Assembly (NCBI RefSeq): GCF_013304735.1
Contig: NZ_JAAITI010000014.1
Span: 33,577 to 97,576 of the forward strand
Reading direction: 5' to 3'
Source of the DNA: Blautia luti
Lineage (GTDB): Bacteria > Bacillota > Clostridia > Lachnospirales > Lachnospiraceae
DNA length: 64,000 bases
A program made the position numbers and the translations under genes. Of this stretch, positions 1 to 9,585 are shown piece by piece. The notes beneath the pieces are model-generated. The model was not told the DNA's origin. It did no database searches and was given only the letters and a program-made list of their open reading frames with translations. Position 1 is the first letter of the stretch. Every line of letters starts with the position of its first letter.

Positions 1-4
1 ACAA

Positions 5-901
5 ATGGCAATTTTTAAAGGAACAGGCGTTGCAATCGTAACACCTATGTACGAAGACGGTAAGGTAAATTATGAGAAACTTGAGGAGATCCTTGAGGAT
101 CAGATCGCGAACAGCACAGACGCCATCGTTATCTGCGGAACAACAGGAGAATCTTCTACTCTGACACACGGAGAGCACCTTCAGACAATCAAGTTCACAA
201 TTGACAAAGTTAACAAACGTGTGCCTGTAATCGCAGGAACAGGTTCCAATTGTACAGAGACAGCAATCATGATGTCCAAGGAAGCAGCTTCCTATGGTGC
301 AGACGCTCTTCTTATTGTAACACCTTATTATAACAAGGCTACACAGAAGGGACTTATCGCTCATTACACAGCAATTGCCAATGCAGTTCCGGAAACTCCG
401 CTCATCATGTACAATGTACCGAGCCGTACAGGCTGCAACATCCAGCCGGCTACAGCAGCTTACCTTGCAAAGAATGTAAAGAACATTGTCGGAATCAAGG
501 AAGCAACCGGAGATCTTTCCCAGATCGCCAAAATGATGTCTTTGGCAGACGGACAGCTTGAGCTTTACTCCGGAAACGATGATCAGGTACTTCCGATTCT
601 TTCTCTTGGCGGACTTGGTGTTATTTCCGTACTTTCCAATGTTGCACCGAAGTTTACACATGACATGGTCATGAAATATTTCGACGGTGATACCAAGGGA
701 GCAACAGAGGATCAGCTGAAAGCTCTTCCGCTGATCAACGCACTGTTCAGCGAAGTAAACCCGATTCCTGTTAAGACAGCTATGAACCTTATGGGAATGA
801 ACGTAGGACCGCTTCGTATGCCACTTTGCGAGATGGAAGAAGACACAAAGGCAGCTCTTGCAAAAGAGATCGAGAAATTCGGCCTTAAGCTTGCAAAATA
901 A
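5..901 (+). CDS. dapA: 4-hydroxy-tetrahydrodipicolinate synthase
   Basis: Condenses pyruvate with aspartate semialdehyde, the first committed step of lysine and diaminopimelate synthesis, in the cytoplasm. The 298-residue protein is full length for the family. It has the GTTGE motif near residue 46, the tyrosine of YNVPSRTG near 137 and the Schiff-base lysine of GIKEATGD near 165. The ATG at 5 is followed directly by the conserved N-terminus, but its ribosome site lies outside the window. dapB follows after a 35-base gap, so the two are almost certainly cotranscribed. Nothing about the sequence is unusual. Confidence 0.97.
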   Translation: MAIFKGTGVAIVTPMYEDGKVNYEKLEEILEDQIANSTDAIVICGTTGESSTLTHGEHLQTIKFTIDKVNKRVPVIAGTGSNCTETAIMMSKEAASYGADALLIVTPYYNKATQKGLIAHYTAIANAVPETPLIMYNVPSRTGCNIQPATAAYLAKNVKNIVGIKEATGDLSQIAKMMSLADGQLELYSGNDDQVLPILSLGGLGVISVLSNVAPKFTHDMVMKYFDGDTKGATEDQLKALPLINALFSEVNPIPVKTAMNLMGMNVGPLRMPLCEMEEDTKAALAKEIEKFGLKLAK

Positions 902-936
902 TCAGACTGTAAGCGGAAGGTAAAGGAGAATATACT

Positions 937-1692
937 ATGGTAAAAATCATCATGCATGGCTGCAACGGACATATGGGTCAGGTGATCAGTGGCATTGTGG
1001 AGAAAGATCCGGATGCAGAGATCGTGGCAGGCATCGACATTGCAGATCAGGGAAAAAACAGCTATCCGGTATTTACCGATATTGATACATGTCAGGTAGA
1101 GGCAGACGCGATCATTGATTTCTCCTCTGCAAAAGCAACAGACAAGCTTCTTGAGTACAGTGCCGCACGCCAGATCCCGGTTGTTCTCTGCAGCACAGGC
1201 TTAAACGAGGAGCAGCTTGCGAAAGTAGAAGAAACATCCAAAAAGGTTGCAGTGCTGAAATCTGCGAACATGTCTCTTGGTATCAACACACTTCTGAAAC
1301 TGGTTCAGGACGCTGCCAAGGTTCTTGCAACTGCAGGATTTGACATGGAGATCGTTGAGAAACATCACCGCCTGAAAGTAGACGCACCAAGTGGTACTGC
1401 ACTTGCACTGGCAGACAGCATTAATGAAGTTATGGATAACAAGTATCATTATGTATATGACCGCAGCCAGAAACGTGAGAAACGTGACGATAAGGAGATC
1501 GGAATCTCCGCAGTTCGTGGCGGAACCATCGTAGGTGAGCATGAGATCATTTTTGCAGGTCAGGACGAAGTGATCGAGTTCAAGCATACTGCATATTCCA
1601 AGGCTATTTTTGGAAAAGGTGCTGTAGAAGCAGCCAAATTCCTTGCAGGTAAACCGGCAGGACGTTACGATATGAGTGACGTGATCGGCTGA
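937..1692 (+). CDS. dapB: 4-hydroxy-tetrahydrodipicolinate reductase
   Basis: Reduces the DapA product with NAD(P)H in the diaminopimelate pathway. The 251 residues match the family length. Visible are an N-terminal nucleotide-binding segment with HGCNGHMGQ near residue 7, the catalytic-region EKHHRLKVDAPSGTA near 141-155 and the C-terminal AVRGGTIVGEH segment of the substrate domain. An AAGGAGAA ribosome site precedes the ATG at 937. It is second in the dapA-dapB operon and is followed by a terminator-like hairpin. Confidence 0.97.
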   Translation: MVKIIMHGCNGHMGQVISGIVEKDPDAEIVAGIDIADQGKNSYPVFTDIDTCQVEADAIIDFSSAKATDKLLEYSAARQIPVVLCSTGLNEEQLAKVEETSKKVAVLKSANMSLGINTLLKLVQDAAKVLATAGFDMEIVEKHHRLKVDAPSGTALALADSINEVMDNKYHYVYDRSQKREKRDDKEIGISAVRGGTIVGEHEIIFAGQDEVIEFKHTAYSKAIFGKGAVEAAKFLAGKPAGRYDMSDVIG

Positions 1693-1751
1693 TGCTGACA
1701 GACTGAGCGGTGTAACAGATAAACCGTAACAGAATAAAATGCAGATAATAC

Positions 1752-1787
1752 AGACGGGTTTCGTGTAAAAGCGGAACTCGTCTTTTT
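1752..1787 (+). terminator. Rho-independent terminator after dapAB
   Basis: A stem with arms around 1752-1761 and 1774-1782 is followed by TCTTTTTA. It ends the dapAB transcript. Confidence 0.7.
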
Positions 1788-1897
1788 ATGCCCACTTTAC
1801 AGTAAAGAACATTTTATTGAAAATTTTCCCAGAATAGGATAACGGAAAAAGTGTCATATTAGGAATACAGAATTTTTCAGAAAAAGGAGAAGATCAT

Positions 1898-2368
1898 ATG
1901 AAAAAATGGAAGGCGATTCTTTTTGGCACTATGCTCACTCTGTCTCTGTGTACATTTACAGCCTGTGGTACAGAGGTAAACAATGCGGATGAAACCGTGG
2001 ACGAAAAAAATAAAGATGAGAAAGATAAGAAAAAAGATACAAACGAAAATACTGCCACAGAAAATGAAATTATGGAAGGCGAAACGGACAATGATGGTGT
2101 GATGGATAACGGCGGGGTCATCGAAGATTCTGGTACAGATAACAATGAGATGGCCGGTGGGAATGTCACCGTGACTCCCACAGGGGACGGAAATAATGCA
2201 ACGACAGCGCCGGGAACAGCGGGTGTCAATGGAACAGAAAACGGAACCGAAAATGATGGAACGGTATCCGGTGAGCTGGGTGACAGCGTGAAGGATCTGG
2301 GTGATGGCGTAGGTAATGCAGTGGATGATATCGGCAATGCAGTAGGAAATGCAGTAGAGGGCAGATAG
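1898..2368 (+). CDS. Small acidic lipoprotein of unknown function
   Basis: A 156-residue protein with a lipoprotein signal: basic MKKWK start, hydrophobic stretch and a lipobox ending FTAC with Cys at residue 23, so it should be anchored to the outer face of the membrane. The mature part is low complexity, rich in Asp, Glu, Asn, Gly and Thr, first a lysine/aspartate-rich charged run, then a TVTPTGDG-like linker, and ends in repeats of the form GNAVDDIGNAVGNAVEG. No enzymatic domain is recognisable. A GGAGAAG ribosome site precedes ATG 1898. It stands alone between dapB and hisA. Confidence 0.75.
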   Translation: MKKWKAILFGTMLTLSLCTFTACGTEVNNADETVDEKNKDEKDKKKDTNENTATENEIMEGETDNDGVMDNGGVIEDSGTDNNEMAGGNVTVTPTGDGNNATTAPGTAGVNGTENGTENDGTVSGELGDSVKDLGDGVGNAVDDIGNAVGNAVEGR

Positions 2369-2496
2369 AGTTACTGTTTATTTTGTGGTCAGCAACTGTA
2401 AGGTAATCTCGTGTTACAGATATTTTACCACAGCATTGCATAAAACTGTTTCAGATGCTATGATCAGTGCATGGAAAGAAAACGGAGGACAGGATT

Positions 2497-3267
2497 ATGA
2501 AATTCAGACCATGCATTGATATACATAACGGAAAAGTAAAACAGATCGTAGGTGGAAGCCTGAAAGATCAGGGTGACCAGGCCGCGGAAAATTTTGTGTC
2601 AGAGCAGGATGCGGCATTTTATGCAGAGCTTTATAAGAAGGCCGGTTTAAAAGGTGGCCATGTGATCCTTCTGAATGGAAAAGATTCTCCAAACTATGAA
2701 GCGACGAAAGCCCAGGCACTTCTTGCCCTGAAAAAATACCCCGGAGGACTTCAGATCGGAGGCGGGATCTGCCCGGAGAATGCGGCGGAGTATCTGGAGG
2801 CTGGTGCCAGCCACGTGATCGTAACTTCCTATGTATTCAAAAACGGAGTGATCTCCTGGGAAAATCTGGATAAAATCCGGAACGCAGCAGGAAAAGAACA
2901 TCTTGTACTTGATTTAAGCTGCCGCAAAAAAGATGGTAATTATCACATAGTCACAGACCGCTGGCAGAAATTTACAGAAGAGATTGTGACACTGGAACTG
3001 ATGGAGAAGCTTGGAAGTTACTGCGATGAGTTTCTGGTCCATGCAGTGGATGTGGAAGGAAAGGCTCATGGTGTTGAGAACGAACTTGCGGAACTTCTGG
3101 GACAGTACAAAGCTCATCCGGTAACCTATGCAGGCGGTGTCGGTTCTATGGCAGATATTGAGGAACTTCGAAAGGCAGGACAGGGAAGACTGGACGTGAC
3201 TGTTGGCAGTGCCCTGGATATTTTTGGCGGAAGCATACCATTTGAAGTTCTGGCAGAGATGAAGTAG
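2497..3267 (+). CDS. hisA: Phosphoribosylformimino-AICAR ribotide isomerase, eukaryotic-type HisA
   Basis: Isomerises ProFAR to PRFAR in histidine synthesis. The start is the ATG at 2497, which has GGAGG at good spacing; an in-frame GTG at 2467 has no ribosome site. The 256-residue TIM barrel begins [17 protein letters not shown] and has the phosphate-binding [12 protein letters not shown] near 86 and [11 protein letters not shown] near 210. The layout, including the long insert with [13 protein letters not shown], resembles plant/yeast HIS6-type isomerases more than the usual bacterial HisA. It is isolated from other his genes here. The function is inferred from family resemblance. Confidence 0.85.
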   Translation: MKFRPCIDIHNGKVKQIVGGSLKDQGDQAAENFVSEQDAAFYAELYKKAGLKGGHVILLNGKDSPNYEATKAQALLALKKYPGGLQIGGGICPENAAEYLEAGASHVIVTSYVFKNGVISWENLDKIRNAAGKEHLVLDLSCRKKDGNYHIVTDRWQKFTEEIVTLELMEKLGSYCDEFLVHAVDVEGKAHGVENELAELLGQYKAHPVTYAGGVGSMADIEELRKAGQGRLDVTVGSALDIFGGSIPFEVLAEMK

Positions 3268-3355
3268 AATAGTTGCATATTCATGACAAAAAAATCCTTT
3301 TGCAGGAATATATTGAATAAATTCAGAAAAAATTTGTGAAATTTTTGAAAAGTGA

Positions 3356-3384
3356 TGTTAAAATTCAACTTAATGTGTTATAAT
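3356..3384 (+). promoter_or_regulatory. Extended -10 promoter for the hibernation factor gene
   Basis: TGT-TATAAT at 3376-3384 is a consensus extended -10; the -35 (TGTTAA at 3356) is poor. It lies 33 bases before the hpf start. Confidence 0.6.
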
Positions 3385-3416
3385 AGCAACATAAAACAGC
3401 AAAGGGGATGGAAGTC

Positions 3417-3944
3417 ATGAAATTTATTATTAGTGGAAAGAATATAGCAGTAACAGAAGGACTTAAAACAGCTGTTGAGGACAAGCTTGGTAAACTTGAA
3501 AGGTATTTCACTCCTGAAACTGAGATTTCAGTAACCTTAAGTGTTGAGAAGGATCGCCAGAAGATCGAGGTAACAATCCCTGTGAAAGGTAACATTATCC
3601 GTTCCGAGCAGGTAAGCAATGACATGTATGTATCCATCGATCTGGTTGAAGAGGTAATTGAGCGTCAGCTTCGTAAATACAAGAACAAGATCGTTGACAA
3701 GCAGCAGGAATCCACAAACTTCCAGAAAGCATACCTTGATAAGGATTATGAAGAGGATGAGGAAGTTAAGATCATCCGTACCAAGAAATTCGGAATCAAA
3801 CCAATGTATCCGGAAGATGCATGTGTACAGATGGAGCTTCTTGGACATAATTTCTTTGTATTCTTCAATGCTGAGACAGAGCAGGTGAACGTAGTTTACA
3901 AACGTAAAGGTAATACTTACGGACTGATTGAGCCAGAGTTTTAG
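3417..3944 (+). CDS. hpf: Ribosome hibernation promoting factor, long form
   Basis: Binds the 30S decoding region and, through its C-terminal domain, dimerises ribosomes into inactive 100S particles in slow growth. The 175 residues contain an N-terminal S30AE/YfiA fold (MKFIISGKNI through about residue 100), an acidic linker with YEEDEEVK, and the long-form C-terminal domain (about 120-175, KFGIKPMYPEDA to LIEPEF). The ATG at 3417 is chosen over the ATG at 3408 because AAAGGGG ends immediately before 3408 and is about nine bases from 3417. A terminator follows, then secA, a neighbourhood common in Firmicutes. Confidence 0.95.
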   Translation: MKFIISGKNIAVTEGLKTAVEDKLGKLERYFTPETEISVTLSVEKDRQKIEVTIPVKGNIIRSEQVSNDMYVSIDLVEEVIERQLRKYKNKIVDKQQESTNFQKAYLDKDYEEDEEVKIIRTKKFGIKPMYPEDACVQMELLGHNFFVFFNAETEQVNVVYKRKGNTYGLIEPEF

Positions 3945-4014
3945 GCAGAAGTCTCTGTAGGAGATCATGGGTGAATGATCTTTTATAAAAACTGAATATT
4001 GAACGACTGAGAAT

Positions 4015-4062
4015 GGCTCCGGGAATCTGCGTGGAAAATCTGCAGATTCCCGGAGCTTTTTT
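4015..4062 (+). terminator. Strong rho-independent terminator after hpf
   Basis: A GC-rich stem (GGCTCCGGGAATCTGC with its complement GCAGATTCCCGGAGC) is followed by six T. Confidence 0.9.
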
Positions 4063-4109
4063 CAGGGCAGAAGAACAGCTCCGGACACGATTTGTTAATT
4101 AATTGTTCA

Positions 4110-4138
4110 TTGTTTTTATAACTGGAAAGTGGTAGAAT
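4110..4138 (+). promoter_or_regulatory. Candidate secA promoter
   Basis: TTGTTT at 4110-4115 and TAGAAT at 4133-4138 are separated by 17 bases. The remainder of the 3945-4280 interval is the hpf terminator and an untranslated leader of roughly 135 bases with no further clear feature. Confidence 0.55.
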
Positions 4139-4280
4139 ATATACCATATGTGATCTGGATATCAACAGAGAACTGGAATGGTTATTGTGATTGGAACGAA
4201 CAGTGTCCTGGAATGATCCTGAATCGGATAGATGAGAGACTTAAACGTCCTATTTCGAATAAAATGATTGGAGCAGAAAC

Positions 4281-6860
4281 ATGAATGTTTTTTCAAAAGT
4301 ATTTGGAACCCGCAGCCAGCGTGAGGTAAAACGTATTATGCCGCTGGTTGAGAAAACCGAGAGCTATCAGTCCCAGATGCAGCAACTCACCGACGAGCAG
4401 TTACGGGACAAGACCAGAGAATATAAGAAACGTCTTGCAGAAGGTGCAACACTGGATGATCTTCTTCCGGAGGCATTTGCCACTGTACGTGAGGCAGCCA
4501 AGCGTGTACTTGGAATGGAGCATTACCGTGTGCAGATCATCGGTGGTATCATCCTTCACCAGGGCCGTATCGCCGAGATGAAAACAGGTGAAGGTAAAAC
4601 TCTTGTTTCCACACTTCCTGCATACCTGAATGCCCTTGAGGGAAAAGGTGTCCACATCGTAACGGTCAACGATTACCTGGCTAAACGAGATGCCGAGTGG
4701 ATGGGTAAAGTCCATGAGTTCCTTGGCCTGACTGTAGGTGTGGTACTCAACGACATGAAACCGGAAGAACGCCGTGCGGCATACGGATGTGATATCACAT
4801 ACGTTACCAACAACGAACTTGGATTTGATTACCTTCGTGACAACATGGTTATCTATAAAGAACAGCTTGTTCAGAGAGATCTTCATTACTGTATCATCGA
4901 TGAGATCGACTCCGTCCTGATCGATGAGGCACGTACACCTCTGATCATTTCCGGACAGAGCGGCAAGTCCACCAAGCTTTATGAGGTGTGCGATATCCTT
5001 GCACAGCAGCTGGAGCGTGGTGAGGCCAGCCATGAGATGACCAAGATGGCAGCCATCATGGGCGAGGAAGTTATCGAGACCGGTGACTTCGTTGTAAATG
5101 AGAAAGATAAGATCGTCAACCTTACCGAGCAGGGTATCAAGAAGGTTGAGAAATTCTTTAATATCGAGAACCTGGCAGATCCGGAGAATCTGGAGATCCA
5201 GCACAACATTATCCTTGCGCTTCGTGCACATAACCTGATGCATAAAGATCAGGATTACGTTGTAAAAGATGACGAGATCCTGATCGTCGATGAATTTACC
5301 GGACGTATCATGCCGGGCCGTCGTTATTCCGATGGTCTTCATCAGGCGATCGAGGCGAAAGAGCATGTTAAGGTTAAAAGAGAGAGTAAGACTCTTGCAA
5401 CCATCACCTTCCAGAACTTCTTCAACAAATATGACAAAAAAGGCGGTATGACCGGTACGGCCCTTACCGAGGAAAAAGAGTTTCGTGATATCTACGGCAT
5501 GGACGTTGTAGAGATTCCGACCAACCGTGTGGTACAGCGTAAAGATCTTGATGATGCCGTTTACATGACAAAGAAAGAGAAATTCAATGCCGTTGTAGAG
5601 GCAGTTAAGGAAGCTCACGCAAAACATCAGCCAGTACTGGTTGGTACGATTACCATCGAAACTTCCGAACTTCTCAGCAGAATGCTGAAGAGAGAGGGAA
5701 TCCCGCATAATGTACTGAATGCCAAGTTCCATGAGCTTGAGGCTGAGATCGTAGCACAGGCAGGACAGGCAGATGCCGTTACCATCGCAACCAACATGGC
5801 AGGCCGTGGTACCGATATCAAACTTGACGATGTGGCAAGAGAGGCCGGCGGTCTGAAGATTATCGGTACTGAGCGTCATGAGTCAAGACGTATTGATAAC
5901 CAGCTCCGTGGACGTTCCGGACGACAGGGAGATCCGGGTGAATCCCGTTTCTACATTTCCCTTGAGGATGACCTGATGCGTCTGTTCGGTTCCGAGAGAC
6001 TGATGAAAGTGTTCACATCTCTTGGTGTTGAGGAGAATGAGCAGATTGAGCATAAGATGCTTTCCAATGCCATCGAGAAAGCGCAGGAGAAGATCGAGTT
6101 CAACAACTTCGGAATCCGTAAAAATCTTCTCGACTATGACCAGGTTAACAATGAGCAGAGAGAGATCATCTACGAGGAGCGTCGTCAGGTACTTGACGGT
6201 GAGAACATGCGTGATGCCATCTACAAGATGATCACAGATATCGTAGACAGCATGACAGATATGTGCTTCTCTGATGATATGGATTCTTCGGAGTGGGATC
6301 TTGATGAGTTCAATACCGCGATCACTCCGATTATCCCAATCCACCCTCTGACTGCAGAGAAGGTAAAAGGTCATAAGAAAGATGAGATCAAGCATATCGT
6401 GAAGGAAGAGGCTGTGAAGCTTTATGAAGCGAAAGAGGCTGAGTTCCCGGAACCGGAGCAGCTTCGTGAGCTTGAGCGAGTAGTTCTTCTGAAATGTATC
6501 GACAGCAAGTGGATGGATCACATCGACGACATGGAGATGCTCCGTCAGGGTATCGGCCTGATGGCATACGGCCAGAGAGATCCGGTTGTTGAGTACAAGA
6601 TGAACGCATTTGAGATGTTCAACAACATGATCACTTCCATTCAGGAAGATACCGTACGTATGCTGTATCATGTTCATGTAGAGCAGAAGATCGAGCGTGA
6701 GCAGGTTGCAAAAGTAACCGGCACAAACAAGGATGACAGCGCCGGTCCGAAGAAACCGGTTCAGCGAAAAGAAGATAAAGTATATCCAAACGATCCGTGC
6801 CCATGCGGAAGCGGCAAGAAATACAAACAGTGCTGCGGACGTAAGGCGGCTAAGATCTGA
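4281..6860 (+). CDS. secA: Preprotein translocase ATPase SecA
   Basis: The motor that drives proteins through SecYEG. The 859-residue protein has the usual order: Walker A MKTGEGKT near residue 100, [11 protein letters not shown] (Walker B) near 210, the preprotein cross-linking region, helicase motifs [19 protein letters not shown] near 530, the helical scaffold and wing, and a C-terminal zinc motif [13 protein letters not shown] that contacts SecB-like partners and lipids. It is full length. It has its own promoter and a terminator just after the stop. GGAGCAGAAAC precedes the ATG. Confidence 0.98.
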   Translation: MNVFSKVFGTRSQREVKRIMPLVEKTESYQSQMQQLTDEQLRDKTREYKKRLAEGATLDDLLPEAFATVREAAKRVLGMEHYRVQIIGGIILHQGRIAEMKTGEGKTLVSTLPAYLNALEGKGVHIVTVNDYLAKRDAEWMGKVHEFLGLTVGVVLNDMKPEERRAAYGCDITYVTNNELGFDYLRDNMVIYKEQLVQRDLHYCIIDEIDSVLIDEARTPLIISGQSGKSTKLYEVCDILAQQLERGEASHEMTKMAAIMGEEVIETGDFVVNEKDKIVNLTEQGIKKVEKFFNIENLADPENLEIQHNIILALRAHNLMHKDQDYVVKDDEILIVDEFTGRIMPGRRYSDGLHQAIEAKEHVKVKRESKTLATITFQNFFNKYDKKGGMTGTALTEEKEFRDIYGMDVVEIPTNRVVQRKDLDDAVYMTKKEKFNAVVEAVKEAHAKHQPVLVGTITIETSELLSRMLKREGIPHNVLNAKFHELEAEIVAQAGQADAVTIATNMAGRGTDIKLDDVAREAGGLKIIGTERHESRRIDNQLRGRSGRQGDPGESRFYISLEDDLMRLFGSERLMKVFTSLGVEENEQIEHKMLSNAIEKAQEKIEFNNFGIRKNLLDYDQVNNEQREIIYEERRQVLDGENMRDAIYKMITDIVDSMTDMCFSDDMDSSEWDLDEFNTAITPIIPIHPLTAEKVKGHKKDEIKHIVKEEAVKLYEAKEAEFPEPEQLRELERVVLLKCIDSKWMDHIDDMEMLRQGIGLMAYGQRDPVVEYKMNAFEMFNNMITSIQEDTVRMLYHVHVEQKIEREQVAKVTGTNKDDSAGPKKPVQRKEDKVYPNDPCPCGSGKKYKQCCGRKAAKI

Positions 6861-6870
6861 GAATGAAGAT

Positions 6871-6910
6871 AAAAATAGTCTCACCTGATGATATGGTGGG
6901 GCTATTTTTG
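6871..6910 (+). terminator. Terminator between secA and the nitrilase gene
   Basis: AAAATAGTCTCACC pairs with GGTGGGGCTATTTT around a short loop, followed by T. The near-symmetry means it may act on both strands. Confidence 0.8.
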
Positions 6911-6938
6911 TATAAGAGCAGAGAAAGGATATGAGAAT

Positions 6939-7769
6939 ATGGCCATTATAAAAACAGCAATTCTTCAGACACACGTATATGAGGAAAAATCCCGTAACAT
7001 CACCCAGGCAGCAGAAATTCTTGCCCGCCCGGAACTTCAGGGAATCGACCTGGCAGTCCTGCCCGAAATGTTCTGCTGTCCCTACGAGAATAAATACTTT
7101 CCGGAGTATGCGGAAGCCGAAGGTGGGGACACCTGGGAAAAATGTTCCAGGCTGGCAGCAGAACGTGGAATTTATCTTGTAGCCGGAAGCATGCCGGAGA
7201 GAGATGCAGCCGGTCATATTTACAACACATCCTATGTTTTTGACAGAAACGGGCATCAGATCGGGAAACACCGGAAAATGCATCTTTTTGACATTGATGT
7301 AAAAGGTGGCCAGTATTTTAAAGAATCGGATACCCTGACACCGGGAGACCAGGTGACAGTTTTTGACACAGAATTTGGAAAGATTGGCCTTTGCATCTGC
7401 TACGATTTCCGGTTCCCGGAACTTGCCAGGCTGATGGTGGACCAGGGCGCAGAGGTGATCATTGTGCCGGCTGCTTTTAACATGACAACAGGGCCTCTCC
7501 ACTGGGAGCTGATGTTCCGTCAGAGAGCTGTGGACAACCAGGTATACACCATTGGAGCTGCACCTGCCAGAGATCTGAACGCCGGATACCATTCCTGGGG
7601 CCATTCCATTGCCGTAGATCCCTGGGGAAAAGTCCTCATGGAAATGGAAGAAAAGCCGGACGTGAAGGTTGTGAAACTGGATCTGGATGAGGTAAAAAAA
7701 GTCCGGGAACAGCTGCCACTTCTGAAGCACCGGAGAGGGGATATCTATGAACTGTCGCAGATAAAATAG
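6939..7769 (+). CDS. Nitrilase-superfamily carbon-nitrogen hydrolase, omega-amidase-like
   Basis: Predicted to hydrolyse a small amide, possibly alpha-ketoglutaramate or alpha-ketosuccinamate as in Nit2/omega-amidase. The 276 residues carry the Glu-Lys-Cys triad: LPEMFCCPY near 42, GKHRKMHLFDID near 112 and GLCICYDFRFPE with its Cys near 149. The HLFDID segment resembles Nit2 enzymes. The start is ATG 6939, with AGAAAGGA upstream; an earlier ATG at 6888 falls inside the terminator hairpin and is rejected. The substrate is inference. Confidence 0.85.
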   Translation: MAIIKTAILQTHVYEEKSRNITQAAEILARPELQGIDLAVLPEMFCCPYENKYFPEYAEAEGGDTWEKCSRLAAERGIYLVAGSMPERDAAGHIYNTSYVFDRNGHQIGKHRKMHLFDIDVKGGQYFKESDTLTPGDQVTVFDTEFGKIGLCICYDFRFPELARLMVDQGAEVIIVPAAFNMTTGPLHWELMFRQRAVDNQVYTIGAAPARDLNAGYHSWGHSIAVDPWGKVLMEMEEKPDVKVVKLDLDEVKKVREQLPLLKHRRGDIYELSQIK

Positions 7770-7791
7770 AAACGCCCGGACCACGTTTTCG

Positions 7792-7820
7792 TTGTAATTT
7801 CCATGGTCATATGGTATTGT
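7792..7820 (+). promoter_or_regulatory. Candidate prfB promoter
   Basis: TTGTAA at 7792 and TATTGT at 7815 with a 17-base spacer and a TGG extended -10. Confidence 0.55.
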
Positions 7821-7870
7821 ATAAGACAGGCAGGAATTCCTGCATCAATATATAGAAAGAAGGTGAAGCT

Positions 7871-8990
7871 GTGGTTGAGTTAGATCAGTTCAAGAGTATT
7901 CTTGCAACATACACAGAGCCATTAGTGGAAGTGAGGGATTCACTTTGACCTCGCTAACAAAGAGCAGAAGGTCGAAGAATTAGAGCGCGAGATGGAAGCG
8001 CCTGATTTCTGGGATAATGCAGAAGTATCTCAGATGAAAATGAAACAGTTAAAGAGTCTCAAGGATGATATTGAGACATACCATAATCTGGAAACACAGA
8101 TGGAAGATATGGAAACCATGATCGAGATGGGATATGAGGAGAATGATCCTGAGATCATCCCTGAGATCCAGGAAATGCTGGACGAGTTCCAGGCAAGCTT
8201 TGACAGCATCCGTGTGAAGACACTTCTTTCCGGAGAGTACGACAGCGAGAATGCCATCATCAAGCTGAACGCAGGAGCCGGCGGAACAGAAGCCTGCGAC
8301 TGGTGCGGAATGCTTTACCGTATGTACAGCAGATGGGCAGAGAAAAAAGGCTTTGCACTGGAAGTACTGGACTACCTTGATGGTGATGAGGCCGGTGTGA
8401 AATCCGTAACCTTCCAGGTGAACGGAGAGAACGCCTACGGTTATCTGAAATCTGAAAAAGGTGTTCACCGTCTTGTACGTATTTCTCCGTTTAATGCGGC
8501 AGGAAAGAGACAGACATCTTTTGTATCCTGCGATGTCATGCCGGATATCAAGAAAGACCTGGATGTAGAGATCAACGACGATGATATCCGTATTGATACC
8601 TACCGAAGCAGTGGTGCCGGTGGACAGCATATCAACAAGACATCCTCTGCGATCCGTATCACCCATTTCCCTACAGGAATCGTGGTACAGTGCCAGAATG
8701 AACGTTCTCAGCACATGAACAAGGATAAGGCCATGCAGATGCTGAAGGCCAAACTGTATCTTCTGAAACAGCAGGAGGCTGAGGAGAAACTTTCCGGCAT
8801 TCGAGGCGAAGTGACAGATATCGGCTGGGGAAACCAGATCCGTTCCTATGTCCTGCAGCCATACACCATGGTAAAAGACCATAGAACCAATGAAGAAACC
8901 GGTAATGTTGACGCAGTTCTGGACGGTGGCATTGACCTCTTTATCAATGCATACCTGAAATGGATCGCGCTGGCGAAAAAGAAAGAATAA
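7871..8990 (+). CDS. prfB: Peptide chain release factor 2 with programmed +1 frameshift
   Basis: Terminates translation at UGA and UAA. Translation starts at GTG 7871 (AAGGTGAAGCT upstream), runs 25 codons to CTT TGA at 7943-7948 followed by C, then shifts +1 so GAC at 7947 is read and the frame continues to 8990, giving about 372 residues. The site is the classical autoregulatory CTT-TGA-C slip, with an internal Shine-Dalgarno-like GAGGGA upstream. The product has the SPF anticodon-like tripeptide in ISPFNAAG and GGQ in SGAGGQHINK. A start at ATG 7992 would lose the N-terminus and is rejected. Confidence 0.97.
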
Positions 8991-9028
8991 CATTACTGTC
9001 ACGGAACCCCATAAAGACAGAGAAAAGG

Positions 9029-9066
9029 ACTCCGCAGGCAAAAAAGCGCTTGTGGAGTTTCTTTTA
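9029..9066 (+). terminator. Terminator after prfB
   Basis: GACTCCGCAGGC pairs imperfectly with GCTTGTGGAGTTT, followed by TTCTTTT. Confidence 0.7.
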
Positions 9067-9128
9067 TTATGATAATATATCTTTTGTACAAAAACAGTTG
9101 TCTTTATGAAACGGACAGAGAGGTTGCT

Positions 9129-9581
9129 ATGCAGAAACAGGTTGAGAAGAAAAAATACTATGTAGTAAGAGAAAGGGCAGTGCCGGAAGTACTTCTTAAG
9201 GTTGTTGAGGCCAAGAGGCTGCTGGAATCTAACCGTGTGGCTACTGTTCAGGAAGCTGCTGAAAAGACCGGGATCAGCCGCAGCTCTTTTTACAAATATA
9301 AGGACGATATTTTTCCTTTCCACGAGGAGACCAGGGGAAAGACCATCACCTTTATCATTCAGATGGACGACGAGCCGGGACTTTTATCAATGGTGCTGCA
9401 GACGATTGCCCGTTTTCACGGTAATATCCTGACCATACATCAGAGTATTCCCATTAACGGAGTCGCAACACTGACGCTGAGCGTTGACATCCTTCCTGGA
9501 GAAGGCGACGCAGAGGCCATGGTGGAGGATATTGAACAGAGAGACGGTATACACTATTTGAAAATTTTAGGCAGGGAGTAA
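9129..9581 (+). CDS. ACT-domain protein of the PheB/UPF0735 family
   Basis: A 150-residue protein with an N-terminal helix-turn-helix-like half (VATVQEAAEKTGISRSSFYK near 40-60) and a C-terminal ACT domain (TITFIIQMDDEPGLLSMVLQ near 75-145). ACT domains bind amino acids, so it may sense the products of the adjacent pathway. The ATG at 9129 follows AGAGAGG and is preferred over an ATG at 9069 beside the terminator. It ends four bases before hom and so forms an operon with hom and lysC. Homologues sit upstream of hom in many Firmicutes; the exact role is not settled here. Confidence 0.88.
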   Translation: MQKQVEKKKYYVVRERAVPEVLLKVVEAKRLLESNRVATVQEAAEKTGISRSSFYKYKDDIFPFHEETRGKTITFIIQMDDEPGLLSMVLQTIARFHGNILTIHQSIPINGVATLTLSVDILPGEGDAEAMVEDIEQRDGIHYLKILGRE

Positions 9582-9585
9582 GCAT

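Noticed and set aside
4401..5879. 492-codon minus-strand frame
   Set aside because: Lies wholly opposite secA and shows no family motif.
6888..6938. Earlier ATG for the nitrilase gene
   Set aside because: Falls within the secA terminator hairpin and lacks a ribosome site.
5883..7784. 633-codon open frame on the minus strand
   Set aside because: Antisense to secA and the nitrilase gene, which have full conserved motifs; translation is Cys/His/Phe-rich as in shadow frames and has no ribosome site.
8991..9128. Lysine riboswitch or T-box ahead of the hom-lysC operon
   Set aside because: The interval holds a terminator and a short leader only; no aptamer core or T-box sequence is visible.
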